A stretch of DNA of 64,000 bases from Alphaproteobacteria bacterium. GTDB lineage: Bacteria > Pseudomonadota > Alphaproteobacteria > CACIAM-22H2. The notes beneath the pieces were generated by a model. The model searched no databases, was not told where the DNA came from, and worked only from the letters and a program-made list of their open reading frames with translations. The DNA lies in NCBI GenBank assembly GCA_016793165.1, contig JAEULA010000081.1:1-64000 (forward strand). The letters run 5' to 3'. Below, piece after piece: positions 20,330 to 31,142 of the stretch. The translations under genes and the position numbers were made by a program. Numbering within the stretch: position 1 is the stretch's first letter; the number at the start of each line of letters is the position of its first letter.

Positions 20330-20333
<4 letters not shown>
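19710..20333 (+). CDS. rfbC: dTDP-4-dehydrorhamnose 3,5-epimerase
   Basis: Third step of dTDP-L-rhamnose synthesis: double epimerisation of dTDP-4-keto-6-deoxyglucose. 207 residues forming a cupin. Family segments: RRGDARGFFSETWR, FVQENHVYSAAPLTMRGLHF (catalytic His in RGLHF), KLIRVIHGAIFDVAVDLRRG, SPTYGRH and IPAGFAHGYCTL with the conserved Tyr. GGAG sits close before the ATG. First gene of a four-gene operon; its stop overlaps the rfbB ATG by four bases. Confidence 0.95.
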
Positions 20334-21375
<1,042 letters not shown>

Positions 21376-21379
<4 letters not shown>

Positions 21380-22242
21380 GCGGCGAGCTCGTGATTCTCG
21401 GCGCCGAGGGCCAGGTCGGCCGCGAGGTCGCCGCCGCCGCACGCCGCGCCGGCCGCCCCTGCCGCGCTTACGGCCACGGCGCGCTCGACATCGCCGATGC
21501 GCGCGCGATCGACGCCGCGATCACGGGGCCCGCGACGATCGTCAACTGTGCCGCCTACACGGCCGTCGACCGGGCCGAAAGCGAGCCGGCGCTCGCGCAG
21601 CGCGCGAATGCGTACGGCCCGGGCCTGATCGCCGCGCGCTGTGCCGCGGTGGGCGCGATCCTGCTGCATCTCTCCACCGATTACGTCTTCGACGGCAGCG
21701 GCGACACGCCCCGCGACGAGACGGCACCCGTCGCGCCGCTGAACGCCTACGGCCGCAGCAAGGCCGACGGCGAGGCGGCCATCCGGCGATCCGGTGCCCG
21801 GCATGTGATCCTGCGCGTATCCTGGGTCTTCGGCGCCGCGGGCATGAACTTCGTGCGCACGATGCGCCGCCTGCGCGCGAGCGGGCGCGAGATCCGGGTC
21901 GTCGACGACGTGGTCGGCGGCCCGACGCCGGCGGCGGCCATCGCGGAGGCGCTGCTTGCCATCCACGACGCGGCGTCGGCGCCGCGGTTCGACGGCTGGG
22001 GGACCTATCATTTCGCGGGCACGCCCGACACGACATGGTTCGACTTCGCCCGACGGATCCTTGCCGACACGCCCGGCGCGCGGCTGGCCCCCGTCGCATC
22101 GCGCGACTATCCGCAGGCCGCGCCGCGACCGCGGAACTGCCGCCTCGACTGCGCGCGGATCGCGGCACGGTTCGGCATCGCGCGACCGAGATGGGAGGAT
22201 CACCTGCCGGCGGTGATCGCGGCCCAGCGCGAGGCATCATGA
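21376..22242 (+). CDS. rfbD: dTDP-4-dehydrorhamnose reductase
   Basis: Last step to dTDP-L-rhamnose, with NAD(P)H. 288 residues, SDR fold. Motifs: [12 protein letters not shown] (nucleotide binding), [25 protein letters not shown] (catalytic Thr), [11 protein letters not shown] (Tyr-x-x-x-Lys) and [14 protein letters not shown]. The ATG overlaps the rfbB stop as ATGA. A 49-base gap separates it from rfbA. Confidence 0.96.
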
Positions 22243-22291
22243 CGACGACGCACGCGGCCCCTTCCCGTCATTCCAGGCACAGGCGCGCAGC

Positions 22292-23179
22292 ATGAAAGGC
22301 ATCGTCCTAGCAGGCGGAAGCGGTACGCGGCTCCACCCCGTGACGCGTGTCGTCAGCAAACAGCTGCTGCCGGTCTACGACAAGCCGCTGGTCTACTACC
22401 CGCTCTCGGTGCTGATGCTGGCCGACATCCGCGAGATCCTCCTGATCTCGACGCCGGAGGAGCTGCCGCGCTTCCGCGCACTGCTCGGCGACGGCGCGCG
22501 CTGGGGCCTCGACATCAGCTACGCCGAGCAGCCGCGACCCGAGGGGATCGCTCAGTCGTTCCTGATCGGCAGCGAATTCATCCGCGGCGAACCGGTGGCG
22601 CTCGTGCTCGGCGACAACGTCTTCTACGGCAGCGGCCTGACCGCGAAGCTCGCCGCCGCCCGGGAGCTGACCTGCGGCGCGCTGGTCTACGGCTACTGGG
22701 TGAGCGATCCCGAGCGCTACGGCGTGGTCGCCTTCGACGCCGCGGGCAAGGCGATGTCCATCGAGGAGAAGCCGGCCCGACCGCAATCGAACTGGGCCGT
22801 GACCGGCCTGTACTTCTACGACGGCGAGGTGGTCGACATCGCCCGATCGCTGCGTCCGTCGGCGCGCGGCGAGCTCGAGATCACCGACGTCAACCGCAAT
22901 TATCTCGAGCGCGGCCGGTTGGCCGTCGAGCGCCTCGGTCGCGGCTTCGCCTGGCTCGACACCGGCACGCACGAGTCCCTGCTGCAAGCGAGCGAGTTCG
23001 TGCGCACGCTCGAGGATCGCCAGGGCCTGAAGATCGCCTGCCTCGAGGAGATCGCCTTCCGGCGCGGCTTCATCTCGCTCGCGCAGCTCGAGAACCTCAC
23101 CGACGAGCTCGCCGCGTCCAGCTACGGCCGCTATCTCGCACGCCTGGTCGCGGAGGCGAAGTCGGGCGAGATGCGCTGA
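22292..23179 (+). CDS. rfbA: Glucose-1-phosphate thymidylyltransferase
   Basis: First enzyme of the pathway: glucose-1-phosphate plus dTTP to dTDP-glucose. 295 residues. The nucleotidyltransferase signature [18 protein letters not shown] starts the protein; further family segments are [25 protein letters not shown] (metal-binding Asp), [20 protein letters not shown] and [13 protein letters not shown]. It closes the rfbC-B-D-A operon. The converging minus-strand gene ends 22 bases beyond its stop. Confidence 0.97.
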   Translation: MKGIVLAGGSGTRLHPVTRVVSKQLLPVYDKPLVYYPLSVLMLADIREILLISTPEELPRFRALLGDGARWGLDISYAEQPRPEGIAQSFLIGSEFIRGEPVALVLGDNVFYGSGLTAKLAAARELTCGALVYGYWVSDPERYGVVAFDAAGKAMSIEEKPARPQSNWAVTGLYFYDGEVVDIARSLRPSARGELEITDVNRNYLERGRLAVERLGRGFAWLDTGTHESLLQASEFVRTLEDRQGLKIACLEEIAFRRGFISLAQLENLTDELAASSYGRYLARLVAEAKSGEMR

Positions 23180-23201
23180 GCCGTGGGCCGTGCCGCGGGC
23201 G

Positions 23202-24233
23202 TCAGTCCGGCGCGATCGCGAAGCACAGCAGCAGCGTTCGCTGCAGGAGCCGGCGGAAATTGTCGTCCGAGACGACGTAGACGAGCGTCTCGCCGCCCGC
23301 GCCGCGTCGTGCGGCGATGCCTTCGAAATTGTCGATGGCCGCCGGCGCATACCACTCGCCGATCAGCTCGCCCTCGACGCGCGCGCCTTCGCGCAGTCGT
23401 TCGCGCGGGACGCGCAGGATCCGCGCCGCGAAGCTGAACAGCGCGAAGCGCCGCTCGAGTACGAGCAGGGATCCGTCGGGCGCCACTGCAGCGCCCGTTG
23501 GCCGATATCCTTCATGGGCCCAGGCGAATTCCCGCCATGCCGTCGGTCCACCGAACCACGCGCGCAGGTCGCCGTTCGCGTCCGCGAGCTCCTCGGCGAA
23601 GGCGACGAGACTGCCGTCGGGCCAGGCGGCGATCGCCTCGAGGCCGCCGTTCTCGGGCGCCTGCTCGAGCCCCGGCGGCAAGGCCAGCGCGCGGGGCCGC
23701 CGAGAGAAAGGCTGCGCCGCCGCAGGGTAGTGCCACAGCCGGTGCTCGTGCTCGAAGCTCACGTAGAAGCCGCCGTCGGGCGCCGGCGCCAGCCCCTCGG
23801 CGTCGCCCCAGCGCCGGGCGGGCAGCGGTCGACCGCCGAGATCCACGAACGGCTGCAGCGTTCCCGGGCCGATCGCGGCCGGGCCGCCGCCAGGCTCCAA
23901 GCGCATCGGCGCAACGAAGGCATGGCCGGCATCGGAGACCATCGTCAGCCGGTCGCCCGTCCCCGACACATGCAGGTCGGACCAGCCCCCGAACCGCGGA
24001 TCGGAAGCCGACAGGGCAAGGCCGCCGCGATAGGCGAGCCGCCCCGCGGTGTCGTCGCCGTCGGGCCGGAACGCCAGCGGCTCGCCGACGATGTCGACAT
24101 GGTCGGCCGCGCGCGCCGACCGGGACGGTGGTGCGGCGGCCACCGCGGACGCGGCCAGCGCCGCGAGCACCGAACGGCGGCGCGACAATCCTGCGCCGGA
24201 AAAGGAAACGGCGGCGCGCCCGTCCCCGGGCAC
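23202..24233 (-). CDS. Exported esterase-like phytase-family protein (Tat signal)
   Basis: A 343-residue protein whose N-terminus (GLSRRRSVLAALAASAVAA) has the twin-Arg pattern and hydrophobic stretch of a Tat signal, with cleavage near ARA-AD. The mature part matches the esterase-like activity of phytase family: FGGWSDLHVSGTGDRLTMVSD, LPARRWGDAEGLAPAPDGGF, ENGGLEAIAAWPDGSLVAFA, and AIDNFEGIAARRG. These segments fit a beta-propeller with acidic metal sites. I take the GTG at 24233; it has no strong ribosome site, and a TTG further in is possible. In other Alphaproteobacteria this gene lies beside rpmB and cobT (from memory); here rfb and hydrolase genes are interspersed. Substrate unproven. 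Confidence 0.82.
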   Translation of the reverse strand: MPGDGRAAVSFSGAGLSRRRSVLAALAASAVAAAPPSRSARAADHVDIVGEPLAFRPDGDDTAGRLAYRGGLALSASDPRFGGWSDLHVSGTGDRLTMVSDAGHAFVAPMRLEPGGGPAAIGPGTLQPFVDLGGRPLPARRWGDAEGLAPAPDGGFYVSFEHEHRLWHYPAAAQPFSRRPRALALPPGLEQAPENGGLEAIAAWPDGSLVAFAEELADANGDLRAWFGGPTAWREFAWAHEGYRPTGAAVAPDGSLLVLERRFALFSFAARILRVPRERLREGARVEGELIGEWYAPAAIDNFEGIAARRGAGGETLVYVVSDDNFRRLLQRTLLLCFAIAPD

Positions 24234-24253
24234 GCCGCCGTCGTTGCTGCGGC

Positions 24254-25123
24254 TCAACCGACGCCGTTCGCCTTGAACCAGGCGAGGCAGCGCGGCCAAG
24301 CCTGCGCCGAAGCCTCGGCGCTGTAGGAGGCGCGGTAGTCGGCAAGGAAGCCGTGCTTCGCGCCGGGATACACGACCATTTCCCACTTCTGGCCGGACTT
24401 CGCGAGCGCCGCCTTGAGCTGCTCGACATGCTCCGGCGGGATCCCCGGATCGTCGCCGGCATAGAGCCCGAGCAGCGGCGCCTTGATCCGAGCCGCGACG
24501 TCGACCGGCTTGTTGGTCAGGAACTCCGTCTGCGTCGTGAGATTGCCGCCATACCACGCGACCGCGGCCTTCACGCGCGGGCTGTGCGCGGTATAGACGA
24601 TGACGTTGCGGCCGCCGCGGCAGAAGCCGGTGACGCCGAGCTTCGACAGGTCGCCGCCGTCGCTCGCCGCCCAGGTCGCGGTGTAGTCGAGGTCGCTCAG
24701 CAGCTCGTCGTCCGGCTTCTTCGAGACGATCGGGCCGATCTGCGTCGCGAAGTCGGTGAGGCCCTCGAGCTTGCCCTGACGGAAGTAGTAGTCGGGCGAC
24801 ACCGCGAGATAGCCGGCCTTGGCGAAGCGGCGGCAGACGTCCTTGACCCACTCGTGCAGGCCGAAGACTTCCATCATCACGATCACGACCGGGAGGTTGC
24901 TGCGGCCGGCGGGCTTCGCCCGGTATCCGCCCATCGTCCCCTTCGGCGTCGCGATCATCACGTCGCCGGCCGTCAGGCCCTGCGTGTCGGTCCGGACCAG
25001 CGTCTGCGCCTGGATCGGACCGGCCGCAAGCGTGTAGCCGGCGGCGACCGTCGCGCCGAGGAAGCCGCGGCGCTGCAGCGGCGGCGCGGGCGGGAACAGG
25101 GATTTGCCGTGGTCGTCGGGCAT
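24254..25123 (-). CDS. Dienelactone hydrolase family protein with Tat signal
   Basis: A 289-residue alpha/beta hydrolase. The catalytic triad is visible as Cys in TGFCRGGRNV, Asp in YAGDDPGIP and His in GAKHGFLADYR, as in carboxymethylenebutenolidases. MMEVFGLHEWVKDVCRRFAK is also typical. Unlike classical cytosolic enzymes it begins with LQRRGFLGATVAAGYTLAAG, a Tat-type signal ending near AQA/IQAQ, so it should act in the periplasm. A GGAGGAGG ribosome site precedes the ATG at 25123. It lies 20 bases upstream of the exported phytase-like gene on the same strand, so they are likely co-transcribed. Confidence 0.88.
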   Translation of the reverse strand: MPDDHGKSLFPPAPPLQRRGFLGATVAAGYTLAAGPIQAQTLVRTDTQGLTAGDVMIATPKGTMGGYRAKPAGRSNLPVVIVMMEVFGLHEWVKDVCRRFAKAGYLAVSPDYYFRQGKLEGLTDFATQIGPIVSKKPDDELLSDLDYTATWAASDGGDLSKLGVTGFCRGGRNVIVYTAHSPRVKAAVAWYGGNLTTQTEFLTNKPVDVAARIKAPLLGLYAGDDPGIPPEHVEQLKAALAKSGQKWEMVVYPGAKHGFLADYRASYSAEASAQAWPRCLAWFKANGVG

Positions 25124-25240
25124 GGGGTGAGTCCTCCTCCGAGATCGATGATTGCTGGCCGCGGGCAGCCGGGCCATCAGGTGAGCGAACACCGCGCGGC
25201 GGCGGGTCTTCCGACCGCCGTCGCGCGGGATCCGATTCCC

Positions 25241-26908
25241 CTATTTCGTCTTGATTCGGCCTTCGAGCGAGACACGAATCGGTGACTTGGACTGGATATA
25301 GGCCGCCACCGTGTCCTCGAGGCCGGGCCCGAAGTCGTAGGGATCGATGCCCTTGTCGCGCATCACGGTGTAGCCGTCGCCGCCGCGGCGCGTGAAGTCG
25401 TTGGCCGCGATCTTGTAGGTCGCGTTGGGATCCAGCGGGCCATAGCTGCCGTCGGGCTTGCGCATCTCGACTGCCACGATCCGCTTGCCGGCCGGCGCGG
25501 CCGGATCCCAGACGTAGCGCATGCCGGCGACCTGCGGGAACCGCCCCGAGTTGCTCTCGACCTGGCTCACGCCGTTCTCGAGCGCCGCGACCAGGTCGCT
25601 CCCCTTCAGGCCCACCGTGGCGATCGAGTTCTGGAACGGCAGGACGGTGAGCACCTGGCCCATCGTCACGTCGCCCTGGCCGATCGCGGCGCGCAGGCCG
25701 CCGCCGTTCTGGATCACCGCAACGACGCCGAGATGCCGGGTCTTGTCGAGGATCGCGTCGGAGACGAGGTTGCCCATCAGGCACTCCTCCTTGCGGCAGT
25801 TCGACTGCACGACCTCGACGGCCGAGCTGCCGATCACGCGCTTGCGCACCGCGTCGAGCGGCCCGGCAAGCTTCGCGATCTCGGCGACGATCCTCGGATC
25901 CTCCGGGACCTCCTGGGTCAGCGGGATCGTGTCGCCCTTCCAGCTGACCGGCATGCCCTTGGCGTCGAAGGTCACGTCGAGCCGCCCGAGGAAGCGCGAA
26001 TAGGCGTAGGCCTGGACGATCAGGACGCTTTGCCCGCTCGGCGACTTCGCCACCATCGGGTACGGGCCGCCGATCGGCGGCAGGTTCGGATTGGCCGGCG
26101 CGTTGGTCAGCAGCGTATGGCTGTGACCGCCGACGATGACATCGATGCCGTCGAGGGACGCCGCGAGCTTCTGGTCGCGCGCGAGGCCGAGATGCGACAG
26201 CGCGATCACGACGTCGACGCCCTGGCGGCGCATCCGCTCGATGATGGGCTTGGCCGCGACTTCGGGTTCGATGAACCTGACGTCCTTGCCCGGCGCGGCG
26301 ATCTCCGGCGTGTCGAGCGTGGTCAGGCCGATGATGCCGATCTTGCGGCCGCCGCGGGTCACGACGACCGAGTTGCGCACGTTGCCGCGCAGGTTCTTGT
26401 CCGCCTTGGTCGCGACGTTCGCGCTCAGCACCGGGAACTTCGCGCCGCGGATGAAGTCGGCCAGCGGCTTGGTGCCGTCGTCGAACTCGTGATTGCCCAC
26501 CGCCATCGCGTCGTAGGGCAGCATGTTCATGACCGAGAGTTCGGCCTTGCCCTTGAACGTCGAGTAGAACAGGGAGCCCTGGAACTGGTCGCCGGCGTCG
26601 AGCAGCAGGACGTTGCCCTTGCGCGCCTTCACCTCGCCGACGATCTCCTGCGCCTTGTAGCCGAGGCGCGCCATGCCCCCCCAGCACTGCTTGTCCGCGC
26701 GCTCCTTGTCGGTGCAGCCGGAATCGAAGCGATTGATCTCCTGCAGCCGCGAATGCACGTCGTTGGCGTGCACGATGGTGAGTTCCCATTGCGCGGGCTT
26801 CTGCGCCTGGACCGCCGCAGTGCTGCCGAGCAGCAGCGAGAAGCCGCCGACCACGGCGGCCGCGATCGCCGCGAGGCGACGGGTAGCGAAGTGTGAACTC
26901 ATGCGCAT
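25241..26908 (-). CDS. Exported 5'-nucleotidase / 2',3'-cyclic phosphodiesterase family protein
   Basis: A 555-residue periplasmic phosphoesterase. After a signal peptide (LAAIAAAVVGGFSLLLGSTA, cleavage near VQA-Q) comes the calcineurin-like metallophosphatase domain (about 35-310): VHANDVHSRL, DAGDQFQG, AVGNHEFDDG, ALSHLG and GGHSHTLL give the dinuclear metal ligands. The C-terminal 5_nucleotid_C domain (about 345-520) carries QNGGGLRAAIGQGDVTMGQV and AANDFTRRGGDGYTV for nucleotide binding. ATGs at 26908 and 26902 are both possible; GAGGAG is better spaced for the second. Likely salvages phosphate or nucleosides from external nucleotides. Divergent from the acyltransferase gene. Confidence 0.92.
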   Translation of the reverse strand: MRMSSHFATRRLAAIAAAVVGGFSLLLGSTAAVQAQKPAQWELTIVHANDVHSRLQEINRFDSGCTDKERADKQCWGGMARLGYKAQEIVGEVKARKGNVLLLDAGDQFQGSLFYSTFKGKAELSVMNMLPYDAMAVGNHEFDDGTKPLADFIRGAKFPVLSANVATKADKNLRGNVRNSVVVTRGGRKIGIIGLTTLDTPEIAAPGKDVRFIEPEVAAKPIIERMRRQGVDVVIALSHLGLARDQKLAASLDGIDVIVGGHSHTLLTNAPANPNLPPIGGPYPMVAKSPSGQSVLIVQAYAYSRFLGRLDVTFDAKGMPVSWKGDTIPLTQEVPEDPRIVAEIAKLAGPLDAVRKRVIGSSAVEVVQSNCRKEECLMGNLVSDAILDKTRHLGVVAVIQNGGGLRAAIGQGDVTMGQVLTVLPFQNSIATVGLKGSDLVAALENGVSQVESNSGRFPQVAGMRYVWDPAAPAGKRIVAVEMRKPDGSYGPLDPNATYKIAANDFTRRGGDGYTVMRDKGIDPYDFGPGLEDTVAAYIQSKSPIRVSLEGRIKTK

Positions 26909-27028
26909 GCGCTCCTCTGAACCGGTTCGAGCCCGGCGCATGCTGCCCCAACTCCTCCGTCGCGGCAAACCGCACGCATCGACGATCCTCGCGGAGGCGG
27001 GTCGCCGGCCCTATGCTGTGCGACCAGG

Positions 27029-28105
27029 ATGGATCCGTTCCGCCCCGTCAGCCGAATCGAACCGCTGGAGGGCCTGCGCGGGCTCCTGGCTCTCTGGGTC
27101 GTCATCGCACACGTCCTTGCCCTCGCCGGCATGGGAGTCGGATGGCGCGGGCCGTTCAAGCTCCTGACGAACGGCACCCACGCCGTCGACGTCTTCATCA
27201 TCCTCAGCGGGTTCGTCATCTTCCTGCTGATCGATCGCCGGAGGGAGACCTACGGTCGGTTCATCTGGCGCAGGTTCTGGCGGCTCTTCCCCTCCTACGT
27301 GGCCTGCAGTGCCCTCATGATCGCGTTCACGCCGCTCGTCATCCCGGTCCTTCAGGCCTGGCCGATCGAGCATCCGCTGAACGCGAGCCGGCTCCAGATC
27401 ATGGAGGACACACTCGATCACCTCGGCGCGCATGTGGCGGCGCACCTTCCGATGCTGCACGCGGCGATCCCGCCCGAGATCCTGCCGAACAGCGCCTACG
27501 CGATCCTGGGCCAGGCGTGGAGCATCTCCCTCGAATGGCAGTTCTACCTCCTGGCACCCGCCGTCTTCGCGGCGCTCCGCGGCGGGGCGCGGCCGCTCGC
27601 GATCGTCGTCGGCCTCGCGGCTGCCGTGCATTTCGCCATCCCGGCATACGAAGGCTTCCTGCCGAGACACGTTCCGTATTTCGCGGTCGGCATCGCGAGC
27701 TACTTCCTGCTCGCACGCGCCGAGCGGCCGACGATCCCCGATCTTCCCGTCGTCGCGGCCGCGCTCGCCTATTTCGCGACCCACGACGTCGCGCTCGTGC
27801 TGTGGGCCGCGGTGTTTGCCGCGATCTATCGTCCCGACGCGCGCGGTGCCGCACTCCTCAACGCAGCGCTCTCCGCGTCACCGTTCCGATGGCTCGGCAA
27901 GATCTCGTACTCGGTCTACCTTTTTCATGCGATCGCGATGTATCTCGCGATGATGATCGTCGCGAGGTTCGGAGAGCCGACGTCTTCGATCGGGACCTTC
28001 CTCGCCCTGCTCGCCATCACCGTGACAGGCACGCTCGCCGGCGCCGCGATCCTCTACAGGTTCCTCGAGGCGCCGGGAATTCGCCTCGGCTCTGCGCTCC
28101 GCTGA
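27029..28105 (+). CDS. Membrane acyltransferase, OafA/YrhL type (acyltransferase 3)
   Basis: A 358-residue integral membrane protein that probably O-acylates a surface sugar or lipid. The N-terminus holds the family motif PLEGLRGLLALWVVIAHV with the catalytic His, followed by VDVFIILSGFVIFLLIDRR and FIWRRFWRLFPSY. SISLEWQFYLLAP and ISYSVYLFHAIAMY are further hallmarks. About ten hydrophobic segments are visible. A divergent promoter region of about 120 bases separates it from the 5'-nucleotidase gene. The rfb operon 4 kb upstream makes a surface-polysaccharide substrate plausible, but this is inference. Confidence 0.9.
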   Translation: MDPFRPVSRIEPLEGLRGLLALWVVIAHVLALAGMGVGWRGPFKLLTNGTHAVDVFIILSGFVIFLLIDRRRETYGRFIWRRFWRLFPSYVACSALMIAFTPLVIPVLQAWPIEHPLNASRLQIMEDTLDHLGAHVAAHLPMLHAAIPPEILPNSAYAILGQAWSISLEWQFYLLAPAVFAALRGGARPLAIVVGLAAAVHFAIPAYEGFLPRHVPYFAVGIASYFLLARAERPTIPDLPVVAAALAYFATHDVALVLWAAVFAAIYRPDARGAALLNAALSASPFRWLGKISYSVYLFHAIAMYLAMMIVARFGEPTSSIGTFLALLAITVTGTLAGAAILYRFLEAPGIRLGSALR

Positions 28106-28130
28106 CGGCGGCTCTGCGCTCCGCCGACGG
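28087..28130 (+). repeat. 22-base tandem duplication across the acyltransferase stop codon
   Basis: Two head-to-tail 22-base units (28087-28108 and 28109-28130) differ at one base. The first unit carries the TGA stop of the acyltransferase; the matching triplet in the second is CGA. The duplicated part encodes the C-terminal SALR. Confidence 0.85.
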
Positions 28131-28136
28131 CCGCCG

Positions 28137-30002
28137 TCATCCCGCGCGGCGCTTGCCGCGGCGGGGCTCCTCGGCGGTCTCGTCGAAGAGCTCGGCGAGC
28201 TTCTCCATCATGGTGCCGCCGAGCTGCTCGGCATCGACGATGGTGACGGCGCGGCGGTAGTAGCGCGTGACGTCGTGGCCAATGCCGATCGCGGTGAGCT
28301 CGACGGGCGAGCGCGTCTCGATGTACTCGATCACCTCGCGCAGGTGCTTCTCGAGATAGTTGCCCGGATTGACCGACAGCGTGGAGTCGTCGACCGGTGC
28401 ACCGTCGGAGATCACCATCAGGATCTTGCGCTTCTCTGTGCGCGGCAGCAGGCGCTCATGCGCCCAGAGCAGCGCCTCGCCGTCGATGTTCTCCTTGAGC
28501 AGCCCCTCGCGCAGCATCAGGCCGAGCGAGCGGCGCGCGCGGCGCCACGGCGCGTCGGCCGGCTTGTAGACGATGTGGCGCAGGTCGTTGAGACGGCCGG
28601 GGGCGGCCGGCTTGCCCGCGGCAAGCCAGCGCTCGCGGCTCTGCCCGCCCTTCCAGGCGCGTGTCGTGAACCCGAGGATCTCGACCTTCACGCCGCAGCG
28701 CTCCAGCGTGCGGGCCAGGATGTCGGCCGACATCGCCGCGACCGTGATCGGCCTGCCGCGCATCGATCCCGAATTGTCGATCAGCAGCGCGACGACGGTG
28801 TCGCGGAAGTCGGTGTCGCGCTCGCGCTTGTACGACAGCGGATAGGCGGGAGTGGTGACGACGCGCGACAGCCGCGCCGCGTCGAGCAGGCCCTCCTCGA
28901 GATCGAACTCCCAGGACCGGTTCTGCTTGGCGAGGAGCCGCCGCTGCAGGCGATTGGCGAGACGCCCGATGATCGCCTGCAGATGGCCGAGCTGCTGGTC
29001 GAGATGCAGGCGCAGCCGCGCCAGCTCCTCGGCGTCGCACAACGCCTCGGCCTCGACGACCTCGTCGAACTCCTTGGTGAAGGCCTTGTAGCTGGGTTCG
29101 GCATTCTGGCCGGACCAGTCGTTCTGCGGGCGCCAGCGACGGCCGGGGCGCTCCGGGCCGTCCTCGCCCATGCCCATGCCGTCCTCGCCCTCGGCGTCCT
29201 CGGCGGCGCCTTCGGCCCCCTCCTCGCCGGCGTCCTCGCGGCTTTCGCCGCTCATCGCCTCGTCGGCGGAATCCTGGTCGGCCTCGCCCTGCGTGCCCTG
29301 CTGGGCCTGGTCCTGGTTGTCCTGGCCTTGGCCCTGGTTGTCGTCGGCCTCGGACTCGGCCGCGTCGGCCTCGCCGAGCTCGAGATCCTCGATCAGCCGC
29401 CGCGCCAGATCTGCGAAGGACGCCTGGTCGTCGACGCGCTCGGCGAGTTGCGACAGATCGTTGCCGGCCTTCGCCTCGATCCACGGCCGCCAGAGATCGA
29501 CCATCTTGCGCGCCGACTGCGGCACCGACTGGCCCGCGAAGGCCTCGCGGGCGAGCAGGCCGACGACCTCGACCAGCGGCGCCGACTCCTTCTCGGTCAC
29601 CCGCGCGAAGCCCTGGGTGCGGCACCGCTCCTCGATCGCCGCCGAGAGGTTGGCCGCCGTTCCCGACATCCGGCGTGCGCCGCGCGCCTCGCAGCGCGCC
29701 TGCTCGACGGCATTGAAGATCTGCCGCGCCATCGCGCCGCTCGGCGCGCGCTTGCGGTGCAGACCCTCGTCGTGGAATCGCAGGCGCAGGCTCATCGCGT
29801 CGGCCTCGCCGCGGATGATCGCCACTTCCTCGCGCGCGAGCTCGCGCGACGGCACCGGCAGGCGCACGTCGTTGCCGCGGATCGCGGCCGGCTCCGGCGC
29901 GAACGTGACCTGCAGCTCCGGCTCGTGGGCGACGGCGCGCATCGCCGCCGCCGTCACCTGACGGAACGCCTCGACCGGACCGTCACTCGGCTTGTTGGCC
30001 AT
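28137..30002 (-). CDS. cobT: Cobaltochelatase subunit CobT
   Basis: Subunit of the ATP-dependent aerobic cobaltochelatase CobNST, which inserts cobalt into hydrogenobyrinic acid a,c-diamide during B12 synthesis. 621 residues. The N-terminal half is helical; a long acidic, Gln/Asp/Glu-rich linker spans about 205-300; a C-terminal von Willebrand A domain (about 395-610) has the MIDAS motif [12 protein letters not shown]. Other family segments are [19 protein letters not shown] and [20 protein letters not shown]. It follows cobS by 21 bases on the same strand. CobN is not in the window. Confidence 0.95.
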   Translation of the reverse strand: MANKPSDGPVEAFRQVTAAAMRAVAHEPELQVTFAPEPAAIRGNDVRLPVPSRELAREEVAIIRGEADAMSLRLRFHDEGLHRKRAPSGAMARQIFNAVEQARCEARGARRMSGTAANLSAAIEERCRTQGFARVTEKESAPLVEVVGLLAREAFAGQSVPQSARKMVDLWRPWIEAKAGNDLSQLAERVDDQASFADLARRLIEDLELGEADAAESEADDNQGQGQDNQDQAQQGTQGEADQDSADEAMSGESREDAGEEGAEGAAEDAEGEDGMGMGEDGPERPGRRWRPQNDWSGQNAEPSYKAFTKEFDEVVEAEALCDAEELARLRLHLDQQLGHLQAIIGRLANRLQRRLLAKQNRSWEFDLEEGLLDAARLSRVVTTPAYPLSYKRERDTDFRDTVVALLIDNSGSMRGRPITVAAMSADILARTLERCGVKVEILGFTTRAWKGGQSRERWLAAGKPAAPGRLNDLRHIVYKPADAPWRRARRSLGLMLREGLLKENIDGEALLWAHERLLPRTEKRKILMVISDGAPVDDSTLSVNPGNYLEKHLREVIEYIETRSPVELTAIGIGHDVTRYYRRAVTIVDAEQLGGTMMEKLAELFDETAEEPRRGKRRAG

Positions 30003-30023
30003 CCCTGGACGCCGTCCCTGCGA

Positions 30024-31025
30024 TCAGGCCAGCCGCGCCTTGCCCGAGCCCATGTCGAGCTCGGAGCCGAAGCAGCGCTGGTAGTACTCGGCAACCGTCG
30101 ACCGCTCGACCTCGTCGCACTTGTTCAGGAAGGTGATGCGGAAGGCGAAGGCGACATCGTTGAAGATGCGCGCGTTCTCGGCCCAGGTGATGACCGTGCG
30201 CGGGCTCATCACGGTCGACAGGTCGCCGGCCATGAAGCCGGCTCGCGTCAGGTCGGCCAGCGCGACCATCGCCGAGATCGCCTTCTTGCCCTCGGCGTTG
30301 TTCCAGGTCGGGCTCTTGGCGAGGACGATGCGGACTTCCTCGTCGTGCGGCAGGTAGTTCAGGGTCGCGACGATGTTCCAGCGGTCCATCTGGCCCTGGT
30401 TGATCTGCTGCGTGCCGTGATAGAGGCCGGTCGTGTCGCCCAGCCCGACCGTGTTCGACGTGGCGAACAGGCGGAAGGCCGGATGCGGGCGGATGACGCG
30501 GTTCTGGTCGAGCAGGGTCAGCTTGCCCTCGACCTCGAGCACGCGCTGGATCACGAACATCACGTCGGCGCGGCCGGCGTCGTACTCGTCGAACACCAGG
30601 GCGCAGGGATGCTGCAGCGCCCAGGGCAGGATGCCCTCGCGAAATTCGGTGACCTGCTTGCCGTCCTTGAGGACGATGGCGTCCTTGCCGACCAGGTCGA
30701 TGCGGCTGATGTGGCTGTCGAGGTTGACGCGGATGCAGGGCCAGTTGAGTCGCGCAGCGACCTGCTCGATATGGGTCGACTTGCCGGTGCCGTGGTAGCC
30801 CTGGATCAGGACGCGGCGGTTGTAGGCGAAGCCCGCGAGGATCGCGAGGGTCGTCTCCCGGTCGAAGCGGTAGGCCTCGTCGACGACGGGAACGTGGTCG
30901 GTCGGACGCGAGAAGGCCGGGACCTCGAGATCGGAATCGATCCCGAAGAGCTGCCGGACCTTTACCTTGGTGTCGGGCATCGTGAGCACGGACGTGTCGG
31001 CGGTAGCGGTAGCGGCAGTGACCAT
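30024..31025 (-). CDS. cobS: Cobaltochelatase subunit CobS
   Basis: AAA+ ATPase subunit that forms the motor complex with CobT. 333 residues. Walker A is [13 protein letters not shown], Walker B is [11 protein letters not shown], and sensor-type residues occur in [20 protein letters not shown]. The N-terminus [20 protein letters not shown] is characteristic of CobS. First gene of the cobST pair, 117 bases after the J-domain gene on the same strand. Confidence 0.96.
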   Translation of the reverse strand: MVTAATATADTSVLTMPDTKVKVRQLFGIDSDLEVPAFSRPTDHVPVVDEAYRFDRETTLAILAGFAYNRRVLIQGYHGTGKSTHIEQVAARLNWPCIRVNLDSHISRIDLVGKDAIVLKDGKQVTEFREGILPWALQHPCALVFDEYDAGRADVMFVIQRVLEVEGKLTLLDQNRVIRPHPAFRLFATSNTVGLGDTTGLYHGTQQINQGQMDRWNIVATLNYLPHDEEVRIVLAKSPTWNNAEGKKAISAMVALADLTRAGFMAGDLSTVMSPRTVITWAENARIFNDVAFAFRITFLNKCDEVERSTVAEYYQRCFGSELDMGSGKARLA

Positions 31026-31142
31026 CAGACGAACCTCAGTCGTAGTCGCGAGCGCGGCGCGCTCAGGGGGTGGCGGGCGGCCAGGGACACCACTGAGCGC
31101 AGTCGGGGACGCCGCGGAGGGCGCACCCGTCGGGGAAGCGAC

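Noticed and set aside
23202-26975. One 1257-codon minus-strand frame over three exported hydrolases
   Set aside because: It joins shadows of the 5'-nucleotidase and dienelactone-type genes to the phytase-like gene; signal peptides mark three separate genes.
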